NCBI GenBank assembly: GCA_031429355.1
Contig: JANOZM010000004.1
Location: 668,016 to 732,015, forward strand
DNA length: 64,000 nucleotides
Reading direction: 5' to 3'
Source of the DNA: JANOZM01 sp031429355
GTDB lineage: Bacteria > Pseudomonadota > Gammaproteobacteria > Burkholderiales > Burkholderiaceae_E
Each line of letters starts with the position of its first letter. Position 1 is the first letter of the stretch. A model generated the notes under the pieces. The model saw only the letters and a program-made list of their open reading frames with translations, was not told where the DNA came from and did no database searches. A program made the position numbers and the translations under genes. Of the stretch, positions 16,063 to 25,645 are shown piece after piece.

Positions 16063-17592
16063 ATGCGTGAAGGCCTAGTATTCGATAGCGTCGTCAAATC
16101 TTTTGGCGGCACCAAAGCGCTAGGTGGTGTTGATTTGCAAGTTGCTCGGGGTGAAGTGATTGCACTTCTGGGTGAAAACGGCGCTGGAAAGTCAACACTA
16201 ATTAAGGTTTTGGGTGGCATTCACATGCCGGACTCTGGTCAGGTGCTCATCGATTCAGCGCTCTATGTCCATAAGCCTGGGCGGTTTAACGTTAGCCAAA
16301 AAGTGGCGTTCATTCATCAAGATTTGGGGTTGATTGAATGGATGTCGATTGCGGAAAATATGGCACTCGCGCAAGGATTCAAGCGCAATCGATTTGGTTT
16401 GATTGACTGGCAAGCGGTTAATCAACGTGCGACCGAGGCTTTGGCTAAAGTGGGCTGTGACTTTGATCCGACCACGCGCATTTCAGATTTAGGCCGTACA
16501 GAGAAATCACTAGTCGCAATTGCGCGAGCCTTGTCCGTTGAGTGTGATTTTTTAGTGCTCGACGAGCCGACGGCAAGCCTACCGGCCAACGAAGTTGAAC
16601 GCTTATTTGATACCTTGCGGCAATTGCGTGCCAAAGGTGTCGGCATGATTTATGTGAGCCATCGACTGGATGAGGTTTTTAAAATTGCAGATCGAGTCGC
16701 CGTTTTAAGGGATGGCATTTTGGTCGGTCTACGCTCGATTACTGAAACGAATACCGAAGATTTAGTCAGTTTGATCGTTGGGCGAAAAACCCGCGAGATT
16801 AACCGCCCCGAAGCAATCATCGGAAAAAATTTACTGACGCTTTCGAACTTCGTCGCCAGAAATGTGGGACCTGTGGACATGGTCATCGCTCAAGGTGAAA
16901 TTGTGGGGTTGGTCGGGTTAAGAGGGGCCGGACACGAAGAAATTGGTCGCGCCCTGTTTGGCGTTGCGGCGTACCAAGGCGATGTCTTGCTTGAAGGCGA
17001 AAGACTTCAGATTACTTCACCAAAAAATGCGATGCATCACGGCATTGGTATGGTGGCCCGAGATCGCGTTGTTGAATCGATCGCACCTGCACTAACTATT
17101 CGGGAAAATGCTCACCTCAACCCAGCTGCAATCGGGCGAAGATTGTTTTCACTTTTAGGTGTCAAAGCTGAAAATCGAGCCGCCTTCGTGATGGGGCAAG
17201 AGCTAGGCCTATCGCCCAACGAGCCCGATTTAGCGATTGAGGCATTGTCCGGCGGCAATCAGCAAAAAGTAGTGTTGGGGCGTTGGCTTTCAACCAATCG
17301 TAGACTCCTCATTGCGGAAGATCCGACCGCTGGCGTTGACGTTGGTGCGAAAGCTGAAATCTATGCACTGTTGTTCCAAGCCCTTGAACGCGGCATGGGA
17401 GTTTTGGTGGTGTCCACTGATTTTGAAGAGATTGCCAATATTTGCCACCGAGCAATTGTGTTTAGCCGAGGCAAAGTTGTCAGTGAATTGGTAGGAACGT
17501 CGCTATCAACTAGCGCACTCATTAGCGCCGCTTCGGCCAGTGATGTCGATGTCAAAGAACATGGGAAAGAAAATACCAATGCAATCCATTGA
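16063..17592 (+). CDS. Sugar-type ABC transporter ATP-binding protein (RbsA/MglA class)
   Basis: 509 residues with two fused ATPase domains, as in RbsA/XylG/MglA. First domain: Walker A GENGAGKST at 37-45, Walker B with DEPTASLP, switch SHRLDEV. Its signature region is DLGRTEKSLVAIARAL rather than the usual LSxGxxQ, a variant. Second domain: a degenerate Walker A (GLRGAGHEE, as usual for this class), an intact LSGGNQQK signature and EDPTAGVDVGAK. It powers uptake of a sugar or sugar-like solute. First gene of a three-gene operon with the permease and binding protein; substrate not predictable. Confidence 0.88.
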   Translation: MREGLVFDSVVKSFGGTKALGGVDLQVARGEVIALLGENGAGKSTLIKVLGGIHMPDSGQVLIDSALYVHKPGRFNVSQKVAFIHQDLGLIEWMSIAENMALAQGFKRNRFGLIDWQAVNQRATEALAKVGCDFDPTTRISDLGRTEKSLVAIARALSVECDFLVLDEPTASLPANEVERLFDTLRQLRAKGVGMIYVSHRLDEVFKIADRVAVLRDGILVGLRSITETNTEDLVSLIVGRKTREINRPEAIIGKNLLTLSNFVARNVGPVDMVIAQGEIVGLVGLRGAGHEEIGRALFGVAAYQGDVLLEGERLQITSPKNAMHHGIGMVARDRVVESIAPALTIRENAHLNPAAIGRRLFSLLGVKAENRAAFVMGQELGLSPNEPDLAIEALSGGNQQKVVLGRWLSTNRRLLIAEDPTAGVDVGAKAEIYALLFQALERGMGVLVVSTDFEEIANICHRAIVFSRGKVVSELVGTSLSTSALISAASASDVDVKEHGKENTNAIH

Positions 17593-18601
17593 ATCGAACG
17601 CATTAGAGCCCACGAGGGCTGAATTGCAAGGGCTTTCGCGGCTGCAAAAATTGTGGCGTCTCACGCCAACTTACGGCTTAGTGATTTTGACGTTTTTCTT
17701 ACTAATTCTGTTTTCGCTTTTATTACCCGATACCTTCCCAACGTTGCTTAATTTGCGATCAATTGTTTCCGATAAAGCAATCATTGCTATTTTGTCATTG
17801 GCGGCCATGATTCCGATGGCTGCCGGGCGAATCGATTTAACGGTTGGCTATGGCATTGTGCTTTGGCATATTCTGGCCATCTCGCTCCAAACACTGTATG
17901 GCTTTCACTGGGTCGCGGCAGTTTTAGTGGTGTTGACTCTTGGCGCAATTGTGGGATTTTTAAACGGCTTGTTAGTTGAAGTCGCCAGAATTGATGCCTT
18001 CATTGCTACCTTGGGTACTGGCACGGTGCTCTACGCAATTGCACTTGCACACACAGGCGGCAGTCAAATGGTCGGCGCATTACCCCGCGGTTTTTTAGAC
18101 ATCAATGGAATTTTCGTCACTGAATGGCGCCTTCCAATCACCGGATTTTATGTCTTGGCCTTGGTTTTTGTGCTCTGGATTATTTTGGAGTACACCCCGA
18201 TTGGTCGCTACCTCTATGCCATCGGCGCAAACCAACGCGCTGCTGAATTAAACGGTATTCCCACGCGCAAATTTGTCATTGGTGCATTCGTTTCTTCGGG
18301 TTTCTTAACGGCTCTTGCAGGGGTCATTCTGGCTTCGAAATTACGCATTGGACAAGCCAGTGTGGGGCTGGAATTTTTGTTGCCCGCTCTCGTCGGGGCC
18401 TTTCTAGGTTCAACCACTATTAAACCAGGGCGTGTCAACGTATGGGGCACCGTGATCGGGGTTGCCATACTGGCCATTGGCATCTCTGGTATTCAGCAAT
18501 TCGGAGGCTCGTTTTGGGTGGAGCCAATGTTTAACGGTGTCACATTGCTTGTCGCAATTGGCATCGCGGGTTATGCACAGCGTCGCAAAGGCGCAAAATA
18601 A
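17579..18601 (+). CDS. Sugar-type ABC transporter permease (RbsC class)
   Basis: About 340 residues, with some 8-10 membrane helices. The motifs MAAGRIDLTVGYGI, GFLNGLLVEVARIDAFIATLGTGTVL, and YAIGANQRAAELNGIPTRKF (cytoplasmic EAA-like coupling loop) place it in the BPD_transp_2 family with RbsC and XylH. It overlaps the ATPase gene by 14 bp with the ATG at 17579 (GGGAAAG upstream); an ATG at 17561 is also in frame. Confidence 0.87.
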   Translation: MQSIESNALEPTRAELQGLSRLQKLWRLTPTYGLVILTFFLLILFSLLLPDTFPTLLNLRSIVSDKAIIAILSLAAMIPMAAGRIDLTVGYGIVLWHILAISLQTLYGFHWVAAVLVVLTLGAIVGFLNGLLVEVARIDAFIATLGTGTVLYAIALAHTGGSQMVGALPRGFLDINGIFVTEWRLPITGFYVLALVFVLWIILEYTPIGRYLYAIGANQRAAELNGIPTRKFVIGAFVSSGFLTALAGVILASKLRIGQASVGLEFLLPALVGAFLGSTTIKPGRVNVWGTVIGVAILAIGISGIQQFGGSFWVEPMFNGVTLLVAIGIAGYAQRRKGAK

Positions 18602-18638
18602 TTATTTACTTAACTAACCAAATGCAAGAGGAATCAAC

Positions 18639-19694
18639 ATGCTGAAAGTGAATTTAAAACGTACCTTATTAGCCAGTGTCTTAGCTGTGACGGTAATACC
18701 AACCCTCACCTTTGCTCAAGCGCAAGCTTTTGACGGTCCAACCAAGGGCCCTAGAGCCGCCGCTGGCAAGACCATTGTTGTACTCGCCGCTGACATGAAA
18801 AACGGTGGCATCTTAGGGGTCACCACAGGCATTCAAGAGGCCGCCGCAAAAATAGGCTGGACTGTACGCGTAATTGATGGTGCTGGCTCAGTGCAAGGAC
18901 GCACAGCGGCTGTAGGGCAGGCGATGGCATTGAAGCCGCACGGTATCGTGATTAATGGTTTCGACGCAACTGAGCAACAGGCCGCTCTTGCAGGTGTCGT
19001 CACTGCCAAGATTCCAATGGTTTCGTGGCATTCAGGTCCTAAAATTGGATGTGATGCACCTGGCGGAATTTTCGCGAACGTTTCTACCGACGCAATGACC
19101 GTTTCTGAAAAGGCGGCCGAGTGGGCCATTAAGGACGGCGGTGGAAAACCGGGCGTCGTTATTTTTACCGACTCGACTTACACCATCGCCATTCTCAAAG
19201 CGGCGCGCCTTAAAGCAGTGATCGAGGCCAGCGGCGGCAAAGTTTTGCAGTGGGTTGATACACCAATTGCGGAAACTTCAACGCGCATGGGCGCCCTAAC
19301 CACCACACTCTTGCAAAAGCACGGCGCAGCATGGACTCATTCTCTTGCAATCAATGATCTTTATTTCGATTTTATGGGCCCATCGCTCGCGGCCGCTGGA
19401 ATCAAAGGGGACGCTAGCCCCAAAGCAGGCTCTGCCGGTGACGGTTCTGCGGCTGCCTTCCAACGTATTCGTACGAATGAGTATCAAGCGATCACAGTGG
19501 CTGAGCCATTGAATCTACAAGGCTGGCAGTTAGTAGACGAGTTAAATCGCGCGATAACAGGCAACAAATGTTCAGGCTACATTACTGCACCAGCACTAGT
19601 TACTAAGGCCGGTTTAGCTGCATCGGGCAACAGCAATACGTTTGATCCGCAGAACGGCTATCGCGCCGCGTATTCCAAGATTTGGGGTAAGTAA
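18639..19694 (+). CDS. Sugar-type ABC transporter substrate-binding protein
   Basis: 351 residues with a Sec signal (LASVLAVTVIPTLTFAQAQA, cleavage near residue 28-30). The mature protein is a periplasmic-binding-protein type I fold (Peripla_BP_4): KTIVVLAADMKNGGILGVTTGIQEAAAKIGW, GMALKPHGIVINGFD-like ligand region, VVTAKIPMVSWHS, and a C-terminal DGSAAAFQRI segment. C168-like CDAPGG and C-SGYI cysteines could form a disulfide. Delivers its ligand to the permease and ATPase upstream. RBS AGAGGAA lies 8 bases before the ATG. Confidence 0.87.
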   Translation: MLKVNLKRTLLASVLAVTVIPTLTFAQAQAFDGPTKGPRAAAGKTIVVLAADMKNGGILGVTTGIQEAAAKIGWTVRVIDGAGSVQGRTAAVGQAMALKPHGIVINGFDATEQQAALAGVVTAKIPMVSWHSGPKIGCDAPGGIFANVSTDAMTVSEKAAEWAIKDGGGKPGVVIFTDSTYTIAILKAARLKAVIEASGGKVLQWVDTPIAETSTRMGALTTTLLQKHGAAWTHSLAINDLYFDFMGPSLAAAGIKGDASPKAGSAGDGSAAAFQRIRTNEYQAITVAEPLNLQGWQLVDELNRAITGNKCSGYITAPALVTKAGLAASGNSNTFDPQNGYRAAYSKIWGK

Positions 19695-20057
19695 GACTCT
19701 TCGGGTAATTTGAGAGCGCACGCACTTGGCCTTGGCCAAGTGCTTCGAAAGACTTGAGATCTGGATCGTAACCTGCGATCACCACGCCAACGCGCGAAAC
19801 GATCGAGGTTACTGTGAGTAAAAGATCACTCGATAACGCTAAGGGGAGGGTGTAGGTGTAGGTGGTTGATGCAAAGGAATTTAGCCGCAGTACATTGACT
19901 TTGGCTATTCGGTTAGCGCCCCAATCTTGAAGCTTTCCCAAATTTCCGCAAACTGCGCAGCGAAGATGAAGATGTCCAGTGTTGATCTTAATAGACCATC
20001 AAGTTGGGCCAAGAGCTACAATAATAGTTCGATAGGCAATACCCAAAGCGACCCAAC
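19695..20057. other. Intergenic region with a 22-bp palindrome
   Basis: GCACTTGGCC and GGCCAAGTGC (19722-19731 and 19734-19743) form a perfect palindrome 28 bp after the ABC operon, a likely transcription end although a T-run is absent. A minus-strand frame around 19690-19941 encodes protein-like text (VGVVIAGYDPDLKSFEALG) but has no start context or family I recognise. Confidence 0.45.
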
Positions 20058-21653
20058 ATGCAATCCCTCCTCAAATCTGCCCTAAACAGCGCAATCATTG
20101 CAATAGCACTAGTAGCCAATTTCAGCGCCCAAGCCGCCAGCGTACGAGTCGCCAACCAAGGTGATGTTTTATCCCTAGACCCTCATTCGTTAAACGAAGC
20201 CGTCCAATTAGCCTTTCTAAACAACGTTTTCGAATCGCTAGTAACGCGCGGCAAAGATTTAAAATTGGTGCCCTCGTTGGCCACACAATGGAGTCTTAAA
20301 TATCCAACGATTTGGGTGTTCGATTTACGCAAAGGCGTTAGCTTTCACGATGGCAAACCATTTGGTGCTGATGACGTTGTCTTTTCGTTAAATCGCGCAC
20401 GGGGTGATGGGTCGGATGTGCGTGGTCAGTTGGCTTCAATTCGCGATGTTCGCAAAACGGGCGAGTATCAAGTGGAGGTAGAAACATCCGAGCCCAATCC
20501 TATTTTGCCGGACGTTATTACTAACATCCTTATTTTGAACAAAGCTTGGAGCGAGGCTAACCAGGCCGCGAAGCCAGTTGATCGACGTCGGGGTATCGAA
20601 AACGCTGCATCGTTTCGTGCCAATGGTACAGGGCCGTTTCGCGTACGCGAGCGTCAGCCGGGCGTAAAAACTGTGCTCGCGCGTAACCTTCAATGGTGGA
20701 ACAAAGCCGAGGGCAATATTGAAGAAGTAGTGTTTATCCCGATCTCTAGCGATGCCACGCGGGTTGCGGCCTTGCTGAGTAAAGAAGTGGATGTCATTGA
20801 CCCTGTTCCGCTGCAAGATTTGCAGCGCGTCAAGGGAACGGCTGGTCTTGCAGTTCAGCAAGGGCCCGAATCGCGCATAATATTTTTGGGTTTCGATCAG
20901 CAACGCGATGAGCTGTTGTATTCAAGCGTGAAGGGTAAAAACCCTTTTAAAGATTTGCGTGTGCGCCAAGCTTTTTATCAAGCGATTGATATCGACACTA
21001 TTTCTAGTAAAGTCATGCGCGGCTTATCTAAGCCTACTGGGGCAATGGTCACCGACAGTATTCGTGGGTATCACAAAGATATGGAAGCGCGTTTGCCATT
21101 TAACCAAGATGCAGCGCGTAAATTATTGACCGATGCAGGTTACCCCGATGGGTTCGATTTAACCATGAGTTGCCCTAACGATCGCTACGTTAACGATAGT
21201 GAAATTTGCCAAGCCGTTGCTGGTAATTTAGCGCGTGTGGGTATCAAAATTCGTTTGGCTGCCGAGTCGAAAGTAACTTATTTCCCACGCGCATTAAAAC
21301 GCGATGTTAGCTTCTTTATGTTGGGCTGGTCACCAGCTGGCTACGATTCGCATAACTTATTGTTTACCGTGTTGTCGTCTCCCGCTGGCGCGCAAGGGCA
21401 GTGGAATTTTGGTGCTTACAGCAACCCACAATTAGATGCATTGACTAAAAAAATTCAAACCGAAACTAACCCTACGCAACGCGATGAATTGATTAAACAA
21501 GCGCTGGGTTTACATGCCAAAGATGTTGGCCACATTCCGTTGCATCAGCAGGTCATTACTTGGGCGATGCGGGATAACATAAAAGCCTATCAACGGGCTG
21601 ATGGGTTTATGTTGTTTAAGTGGATGACGGTTACGAAAGCAGCAGCCAAATAA
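20058..21653 (+). CDS. Peptide/solute ABC substrate-binding protein (SBP family 5), orphan
   Basis: 531 residues with a signal peptide (cleavage after SAQA, about residue 27). Family 5 signature: VRVANQGDVLSLDPHSLNE, VFESLVTRGKDLKLVPSLATQW, WVFDLRKGVSFHDGKPFGADDVVFSLNRA, then VRQAFYQAIDID and the closing LYDPY-like region HIPLHQQVITWAM. DppA/OppA/NikA-type proteins bind peptides, heme, nickel chelates or glycosides. No cognate permease or ATPase genes are adjacent, so it must use a transporter encoded elsewhere or act as a sensor. Followed after 13 bp by a GNAT gene. Confidence 0.88.
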   Translation: MQSLLKSALNSAIIAIALVANFSAQAASVRVANQGDVLSLDPHSLNEAVQLAFLNNVFESLVTRGKDLKLVPSLATQWSLKYPTIWVFDLRKGVSFHDGKPFGADDVVFSLNRARGDGSDVRGQLASIRDVRKTGEYQVEVETSEPNPILPDVITNILILNKAWSEANQAAKPVDRRRGIENAASFRANGTGPFRVRERQPGVKTVLARNLQWWNKAEGNIEEVVFIPISSDATRVAALLSKEVDVIDPVPLQDLQRVKGTAGLAVQQGPESRIIFLGFDQQRDELLYSSVKGKNPFKDLRVRQAFYQAIDIDTISSKVMRGLSKPTGAMVTDSIRGYHKDMEARLPFNQDAARKLLTDAGYPDGFDLTMSCPNDRYVNDSEICQAVAGNLARVGIKIRLAAESKVTYFPRALKRDVSFFMLGWSPAGYDSHNLLFTVLSSPAGAQGQWNFGAYSNPQLDALTKKIQTETNPTQRDELIKQALGLHAKDVGHIPLHQQVITWAMRDNIKAYQRADGFMLFKWMTVTKAAAK

Positions 21654-21666
21654 CGATTCTGGATCA

Positions 21667-22233
21667 ATGACAAACGAAGAACTAACCCAAGCCATAAAAA
21701 ACTCACCGCGCGAGATAATGACTGCTCGCACAACATTGCGTATCGCCTCCTCGGATATGTTAGAAACCCGCCTTGCGTGGGTTCAGGCCAGCACCGATAC
21801 ATTGGATTACGTTCCAGGCTGGCGCGATAATTTTGACCCCGAAGTGGCCAAGCGCAGTATCGAGCGTGATGTTTGCTGCGTTGAAAACGGTGAAGATGTG
21901 GTCTACAACGTGTTTGAAACAAGCACCAACCATTACGTTGGTCGTATCGATTTACATACGTGGGATCGCGATGCGCCGCGTTGCGAAATTGGTTACATGG
22001 CCGACAGCCGTACTAGTGGCAAGGGCCTGTTACGGGAGGCCGCTTTGGCTTGCGTAGAGCTTGCGTTTAGTATGGGTGTGGCTCGAATTCAGGCCGTCAC
22101 CGATACGCGCAATCTTCGGTCCATTGCGTTCGCAAAATCGATTGGCATGCAAGAGGAGGGTGTACTGAGAAACTACGAACGCCTTAACGGCGTTTTATGC
22201 GATCAGCAATTGCTTAGTATTTGTAGAAGCTAA
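21667..22233 (+). CDS. GNAT N-acetyltransferase (RimJ/RimL-like)
   Basis: 188 residues. It begins with TTLRIASSDMLETRL..AWVQA, the strand-helix opening of RimJ/RimL acetyltransferases, has HYVGRIDLHTWDRDAPRCEIGYMADSRTSGKGLLREA (the acetyl-CoA loop; the normal R/QGxGxA is SGKGLL here), and ends LRSIAFAKSIGMQEEGVLRNYERLNG, the typical N-x-x-S-x-x-x-x-x-x-x-GF-x-x-EG form. Transfers acetyl to an N-terminal or small-molecule amine; substrate unknown. Same strand and 13 bp after the binding-protein gene. Confidence 0.82.
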   Translation: MTNEELTQAIKNSPREIMTARTTLRIASSDMLETRLAWVQASTDTLDYVPGWRDNFDPEVAKRSIERDVCCVENGEDVVYNVFETSTNHYVGRIDLHTWDRDAPRCEIGYMADSRTSGKGLLREAALACVELAFSMGVARIQAVTDTRNLRSIAFAKSIGMQEEGVLRNYERLNGVLCDQQLLSICRS

Positions 22234-22251
22234 TCGCGCAGCATCGCTAGT

Positions 22252-22929
22252 TTAGTTTGCAACTCTTTTTTGGATAAACCGCACAGCACTTTCAGTTGTC
22301 GTTAGCACCGGCAATTGCGTTGCTTGTTCAACCATGGTTCGAGCGCACGCCATACTAAATTGCGCCAGTGCAATCGCGTTCACACCAGCGTTTTTTAATG
22401 CAATCGCAGCCTCTACTACTAACGTATCGTGCACAGCCGTGTCGCCCGCATTTAAGGCATCCATCGCCTTTGTCACCAAAGCTGTTTGTAGCTTGATTGA
22501 ACTTGGAAATTCTTTGGGCATCGATTCTAGTGTTGGCGCAAAACTAGAAATTAATCCTAGCGTGAATACTTGTGGTTTTGGGTCGCCCGCGAATTTAGCA
22601 GCCAGTTCAATTGCTTGAGCAATCATGGCCTCATTGGGTTTTAGCACCGGAATATTTGGATGCGCTCTGGCTACCGCTTCAATACACGAACCAAAAGCCG
22701 AGCATGTAAACAAGATGCCATCGCACCCCGTATTGACCGCGTAAGTGCCAAGCTTCATAAAGCGCTCGTGCATTGCGTCGTCTAACCCTTTGCCATTATT
22801 TGCTAAATCGGCTGAAAGGCTATCGTCAAGCAAATTCATTAATTGGGCTTCGGGCCAAATTTGTTTGAAGCTCGTATTGATAGGGGAGATCGAATGCGAT
22901 AGTGCGTGAATCAGTGCGATACGTGCCAT
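22252..22929 (-). CDS. Aspartate/glutamate (hydantoin) racemase-family protein
   Basis: 225 residues. IALIHALSHSISPI is the first strand of the Asp/Glu racemase fold; GCDGILFTCSAFGSCIEA carries the first catalytic cysteine region, and IALAQFSMACARTM aligns with the second Cys motif (usually LGCTE/GCA). It lacks a clean GCT motif, so racemase activity is uncertain. The gene lies 13 bp after the TRAP permease gene and is last in the TAXI-TRAP cluster, implying action on the imported compound. Confidence 0.75.
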   Translation of the reverse strand: MARIALIHALSHSISPINTSFKQIWPEAQLMNLLDDSLSADLANNGKGLDDAMHERFMKLGTYAVNTGCDGILFTCSAFGSCIEAVARAHPNIPVLKPNEAMIAQAIELAAKFAGDPKPQVFTLGLISSFAPTLESMPKEFPSSIKLQTALVTKAMDALNAGDTAVHDTLVVEAAIALKNAGVNAIALAQFSMACARTMVEQATQLPVLTTTESAVRFIQKRVAN

Positions 22930-22942
22930 TTAAAACTGTCCT

Positions 22943-25540
22943 TTATGCTTTCAATAATTGCCCGTGCGTGCCTTCTTTGCGTAGCCGAATGCCTTGCAAG
23001 AACCACACAAGCAAGGCTAAGGCAACTGCTGGAATAAGCCCCCAAAACTGCGACGGGCGTGCCGGGTTGGGCAATTGCAAATCAAGTATTTTGTAGCCTT
23101 GATCCACACCTAGTTTTTTTGCGCGGCTGCCAAATTTAACGGCGGCAATTTCAATGTCGCTACCCAGTTGAGTTAGGGTGACGCCGCCATCTTTGATACG
23201 GTCGCGTCCGGTGGCGCCATCACCCATTGGTAACGCTAAAGTTTTACTAATGGCTTTACCTTCAATGTTTTCGCCAGCGGTTCGTAAAATTAGCCACTCG
23301 TCTTTTTGCAGGCCATCCGCTACTTTAAAAATATCGCTCGCCGGAGCTGATACATATTTTGTATGGAAGCGATCAACTACCCAATCCGGGCGAAAGAAAA
23401 AGAAAGTAGCCGCCAACAACAACCCAATTTCCCACCAACGACAACGCACGCGAAACCAAGCCATGCTAGCTGCCGCAAATAGCAACGATGCGATGGTGCT
23501 GGCAATACAAACCAAGGTAAATTCCCACCAAGAACTAACACCAATAAACAGCAACGCTGGATTAAAAATAAACACAAACGGCAACACTGAAGTGCGAAAG
23601 CTATACCAAGTGGCTTGCCAACCTGTAGCGTTGGGGTCGTCTCCAGAAATGGCCGCTGCCGCATACGATGCCAAGCCTACCGGTGGCGTTACGTCGGCCA
23701 TGATGCCAAAGTAAAACACGAATAAATGCACCGCAATTAATGGAATAATTAAGCCACTACGCGAACCTAGTTCAACCACCACCGGGGCCATTAACGTCGC
23801 CACTAAAATATAGTTAGCTGTTGTCGGTACGCCCGCTCCAATCAGCAAGCAAATAATGGCCGTAAGTACCAGCATAATAAGGACGTTTCCGCCCGATGCC
23901 GCTTCAACAAATTCGGTCATCATTAAACCCATACCCGTCAAGGTAATAGCGCCAACAATTAAGCCTGCGCTAGCTGTAGCTACGCCAATACCAATCATGT
24001 TGCGCCCGCCCAGTACAAGGCCTTTCCAAAGGTTTTTAACGCCAAGGCGTAGGCCGTCGCCGACTTGACCTTGATTCCTAAACCATGCGTTCATAGCCGG
24101 TTGCACGACGACCATAATGATTGCAGAAACTGTAGCCCAAAATGCAGACAAACCAGGCGACAATTCTTCGACAGTCATCATCCAAACCAAAATAATGAGT
24201 GGGATAAAAAAGTACAAGCCGGCGCGCACCACTGGCCAAGTATCGGGCAGTTTAGTTATTTCTTTGGTAGGGTCATCAACCGGTACGTCGGGGTAACGTG
24301 ACGAATACCTCATTAATACAACGTAGGCGATTACACACAGTGCCGCCAGTACCCATCCAGCATGCTCGCCCGATACAGCGCGCACGCCATTGACGGCATA
24401 GTAAATGACGCCCAAAGCCGCGATCGTACCGCCCCATCCCAACCCCCAGTTAATGAGTCGTTGTTTCCACGCGGGTGTGTGTTCGCGGGGGATTGGTTTT
24501 AAGTCGAACTTCACCGCTTCGAGATGAACAATATAGAACAAAGCGATGTAACTAATAATGGCTGGTAATGCAGCATGTTTAATAATTTCGCTGTAGGGAA
24601 TGCCGACATACTCAACCATCAAAAATGCAGCGGCGCCCATTACGGGGGGCATAATTTGCCCGTTAATCGACGATGCGGCTTCGATTGCACCTGCCTTAAC
24701 GCCCGAATAGCCGGTGCGTTTCATCATGGGAATTGTGAAGATACCACCCGATACAACGTTCGAAACCGACGAGCCCGAAACTAGCCCGTTAAGTGCCGAT
24801 GAAACGACCGAAACTTTAGCGGGGCCGCCTCTTAAATGGCCCAACATGGCCAGTGACATTTGCATCATGAAGTTGCCTGCCCCAGCTATATCTAACAAGG
24901 TTCCAAACAACACAAACAGAAAAATAAATTGTACGGATACGCCTAAAGCGACGCCATAAACGCCTTCGGAAGTAAGCCACATGTGCGAAATGAATCGACT
25001 TACCGATGCGCCCTTGTGCATTAGCGAATCGGGCATGTAGGGTCCGAGAAAAACATAGGCTAAAAATACGCCGGTTGTGACCAACATCCCAAAGCCCATC
25101 GCGCGACGGGTGGCTTCTAGCATGATGATTACGCCAACAAGACCGCATGCCAAATCGAATTGTGTCGGCTGACCAGGGCGCGCCGAAAGTTCTCTGTAAA
25201 AAATAAATATATAGGCGGCGCAGAACGCACCCACAAGAGCCAACAACCAATCGGTCCAAGGCACTATTTTGCGTGATGAAGATTTAAAAGCGGGGTAAGC
25301 AATAAACCCTAAAAAGGTTGCAAAGGCCAAATGAATCGCTCGCGCTTCGGTGTCATTAAAAATGCCCCACTTCACAACGAACGGTAAGGGCGATGCGTAC
25401 CACAGCTGAAACACAGACCACATTGCTGCAACTATGGCTAAAAGCAAGCCTATATTTCCGGTCGGTTCGCGGCCACCAATGTCGGCGTCTTTAACTAGTT
25501 GATCTAGTTCGGCAGTGGAATGTTTTTTTAAATCGCTCAT
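22943..25540 (-). CDS. TAXI-TRAP transporter fused 4TM/12TM permease
   Basis: 865 residues with about 18 hydrophobic segments. The N-terminal part corresponds to the small DctQ-like subunit and the large middle to DctM; GSSVSNVVSGGIFTIPMMKRTGYSG and INGQIMPPVMGAAAFLMVEY are the typical DctM loops, and ADVTPPVGLASYAAAAISG is the second. The C-terminal part (from about 700) is a DUF3394-type extension with a soluble domain and a last helix. It uses a Na+ or H+ gradient to import a carboxylate or amino-acid-like solute captured by the TAXI protein at 25646. Confidence 0.9.
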   Translation of the reverse strand: MSDLKKHSTAELDQLVKDADIGGREPTGNIGLLLAIVAAMWSVFQLWYASPLPFVVKWGIFNDTEARAIHLAFATFLGFIAYPAFKSSSRKIVPWTDWLLALVGAFCAAYIFIFYRELSARPGQPTQFDLACGLVGVIIMLEATRRAMGFGMLVTTGVFLAYVFLGPYMPDSLMHKGASVSRFISHMWLTSEGVYGVALGVSVQFIFLFVLFGTLLDIAGAGNFMMQMSLAMLGHLRGGPAKVSVVSSALNGLVSGSSVSNVVSGGIFTIPMMKRTGYSGVKAGAIEAASSINGQIMPPVMGAAAFLMVEYVGIPYSEIIKHAALPAIISYIALFYIVHLEAVKFDLKPIPREHTPAWKQRLINWGLGWGGTIAALGVIYYAVNGVRAVSGEHAGWVLAALCVIAYVVLMRYSSRYPDVPVDDPTKEITKLPDTWPVVRAGLYFFIPLIILVWMMTVEELSPGLSAFWATVSAIIMVVVQPAMNAWFRNQGQVGDGLRLGVKNLWKGLVLGGRNMIGIGVATASAGLIVGAITLTGMGLMMTEFVEAASGGNVLIMLVLTAIICLLIGAGVPTTANYILVATLMAPVVVELGSRSGLIIPLIAVHLFVFYFGIMADVTPPVGLASYAAAAISGDDPNATGWQATWYSFRTSVLPFVFIFNPALLFIGVSSWWEFTLVCIASTIASLLFAAASMAWFRVRCRWWEIGLLLAATFFFFRPDWVVDRFHTKYVSAPASDIFKVADGLQKDEWLILRTAGENIEGKAISKTLALPMGDGATGRDRIKDGGVTLTQLGSDIEIAAVKFGSRAKKLGVDQGYKILDLQLPNPARPSQFWGLIPAVALALLVWFLQGIRLRKEGTHGQLLKA

Positions 25541-25597
25541 GGGGTGGCTTTACACAATTTCGGGCTTAAAAAATAGCGCTTTAATGCTGGGGTGAAA

Positions 25598-25629
25598 AAA
25601 AACGGGGGCCAAGAAGGCACCCCGTTTTT
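25598..25629 (-). terminator. Strong hairpin between the TAXI binding protein and its permease
   Basis: AAAAACGGGGGCC pairs with GGCACCCCGTTTTT around AAGAA. Read on the minus strand, the stem ends in eight T residues, a good rho-independent terminator 17 bp after the binding-protein stop codon. It would keep permease mRNA below binding-protein mRNA. Confidence 0.8.
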
Positions 25630-25645
25630 ACTAGCTCAAGCAAAT

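Noticed and set aside
20058..21653. A complete peptide ABC operon
   Set aside because: No permease or ATPase genes adjoin; the next gene is a GNAT acetyltransferase.
23178..23714. 178-codon plus-strand frame within the TRAP permease gene
   Set aside because: Antisense shadow of a clearly recognisable membrane protein.
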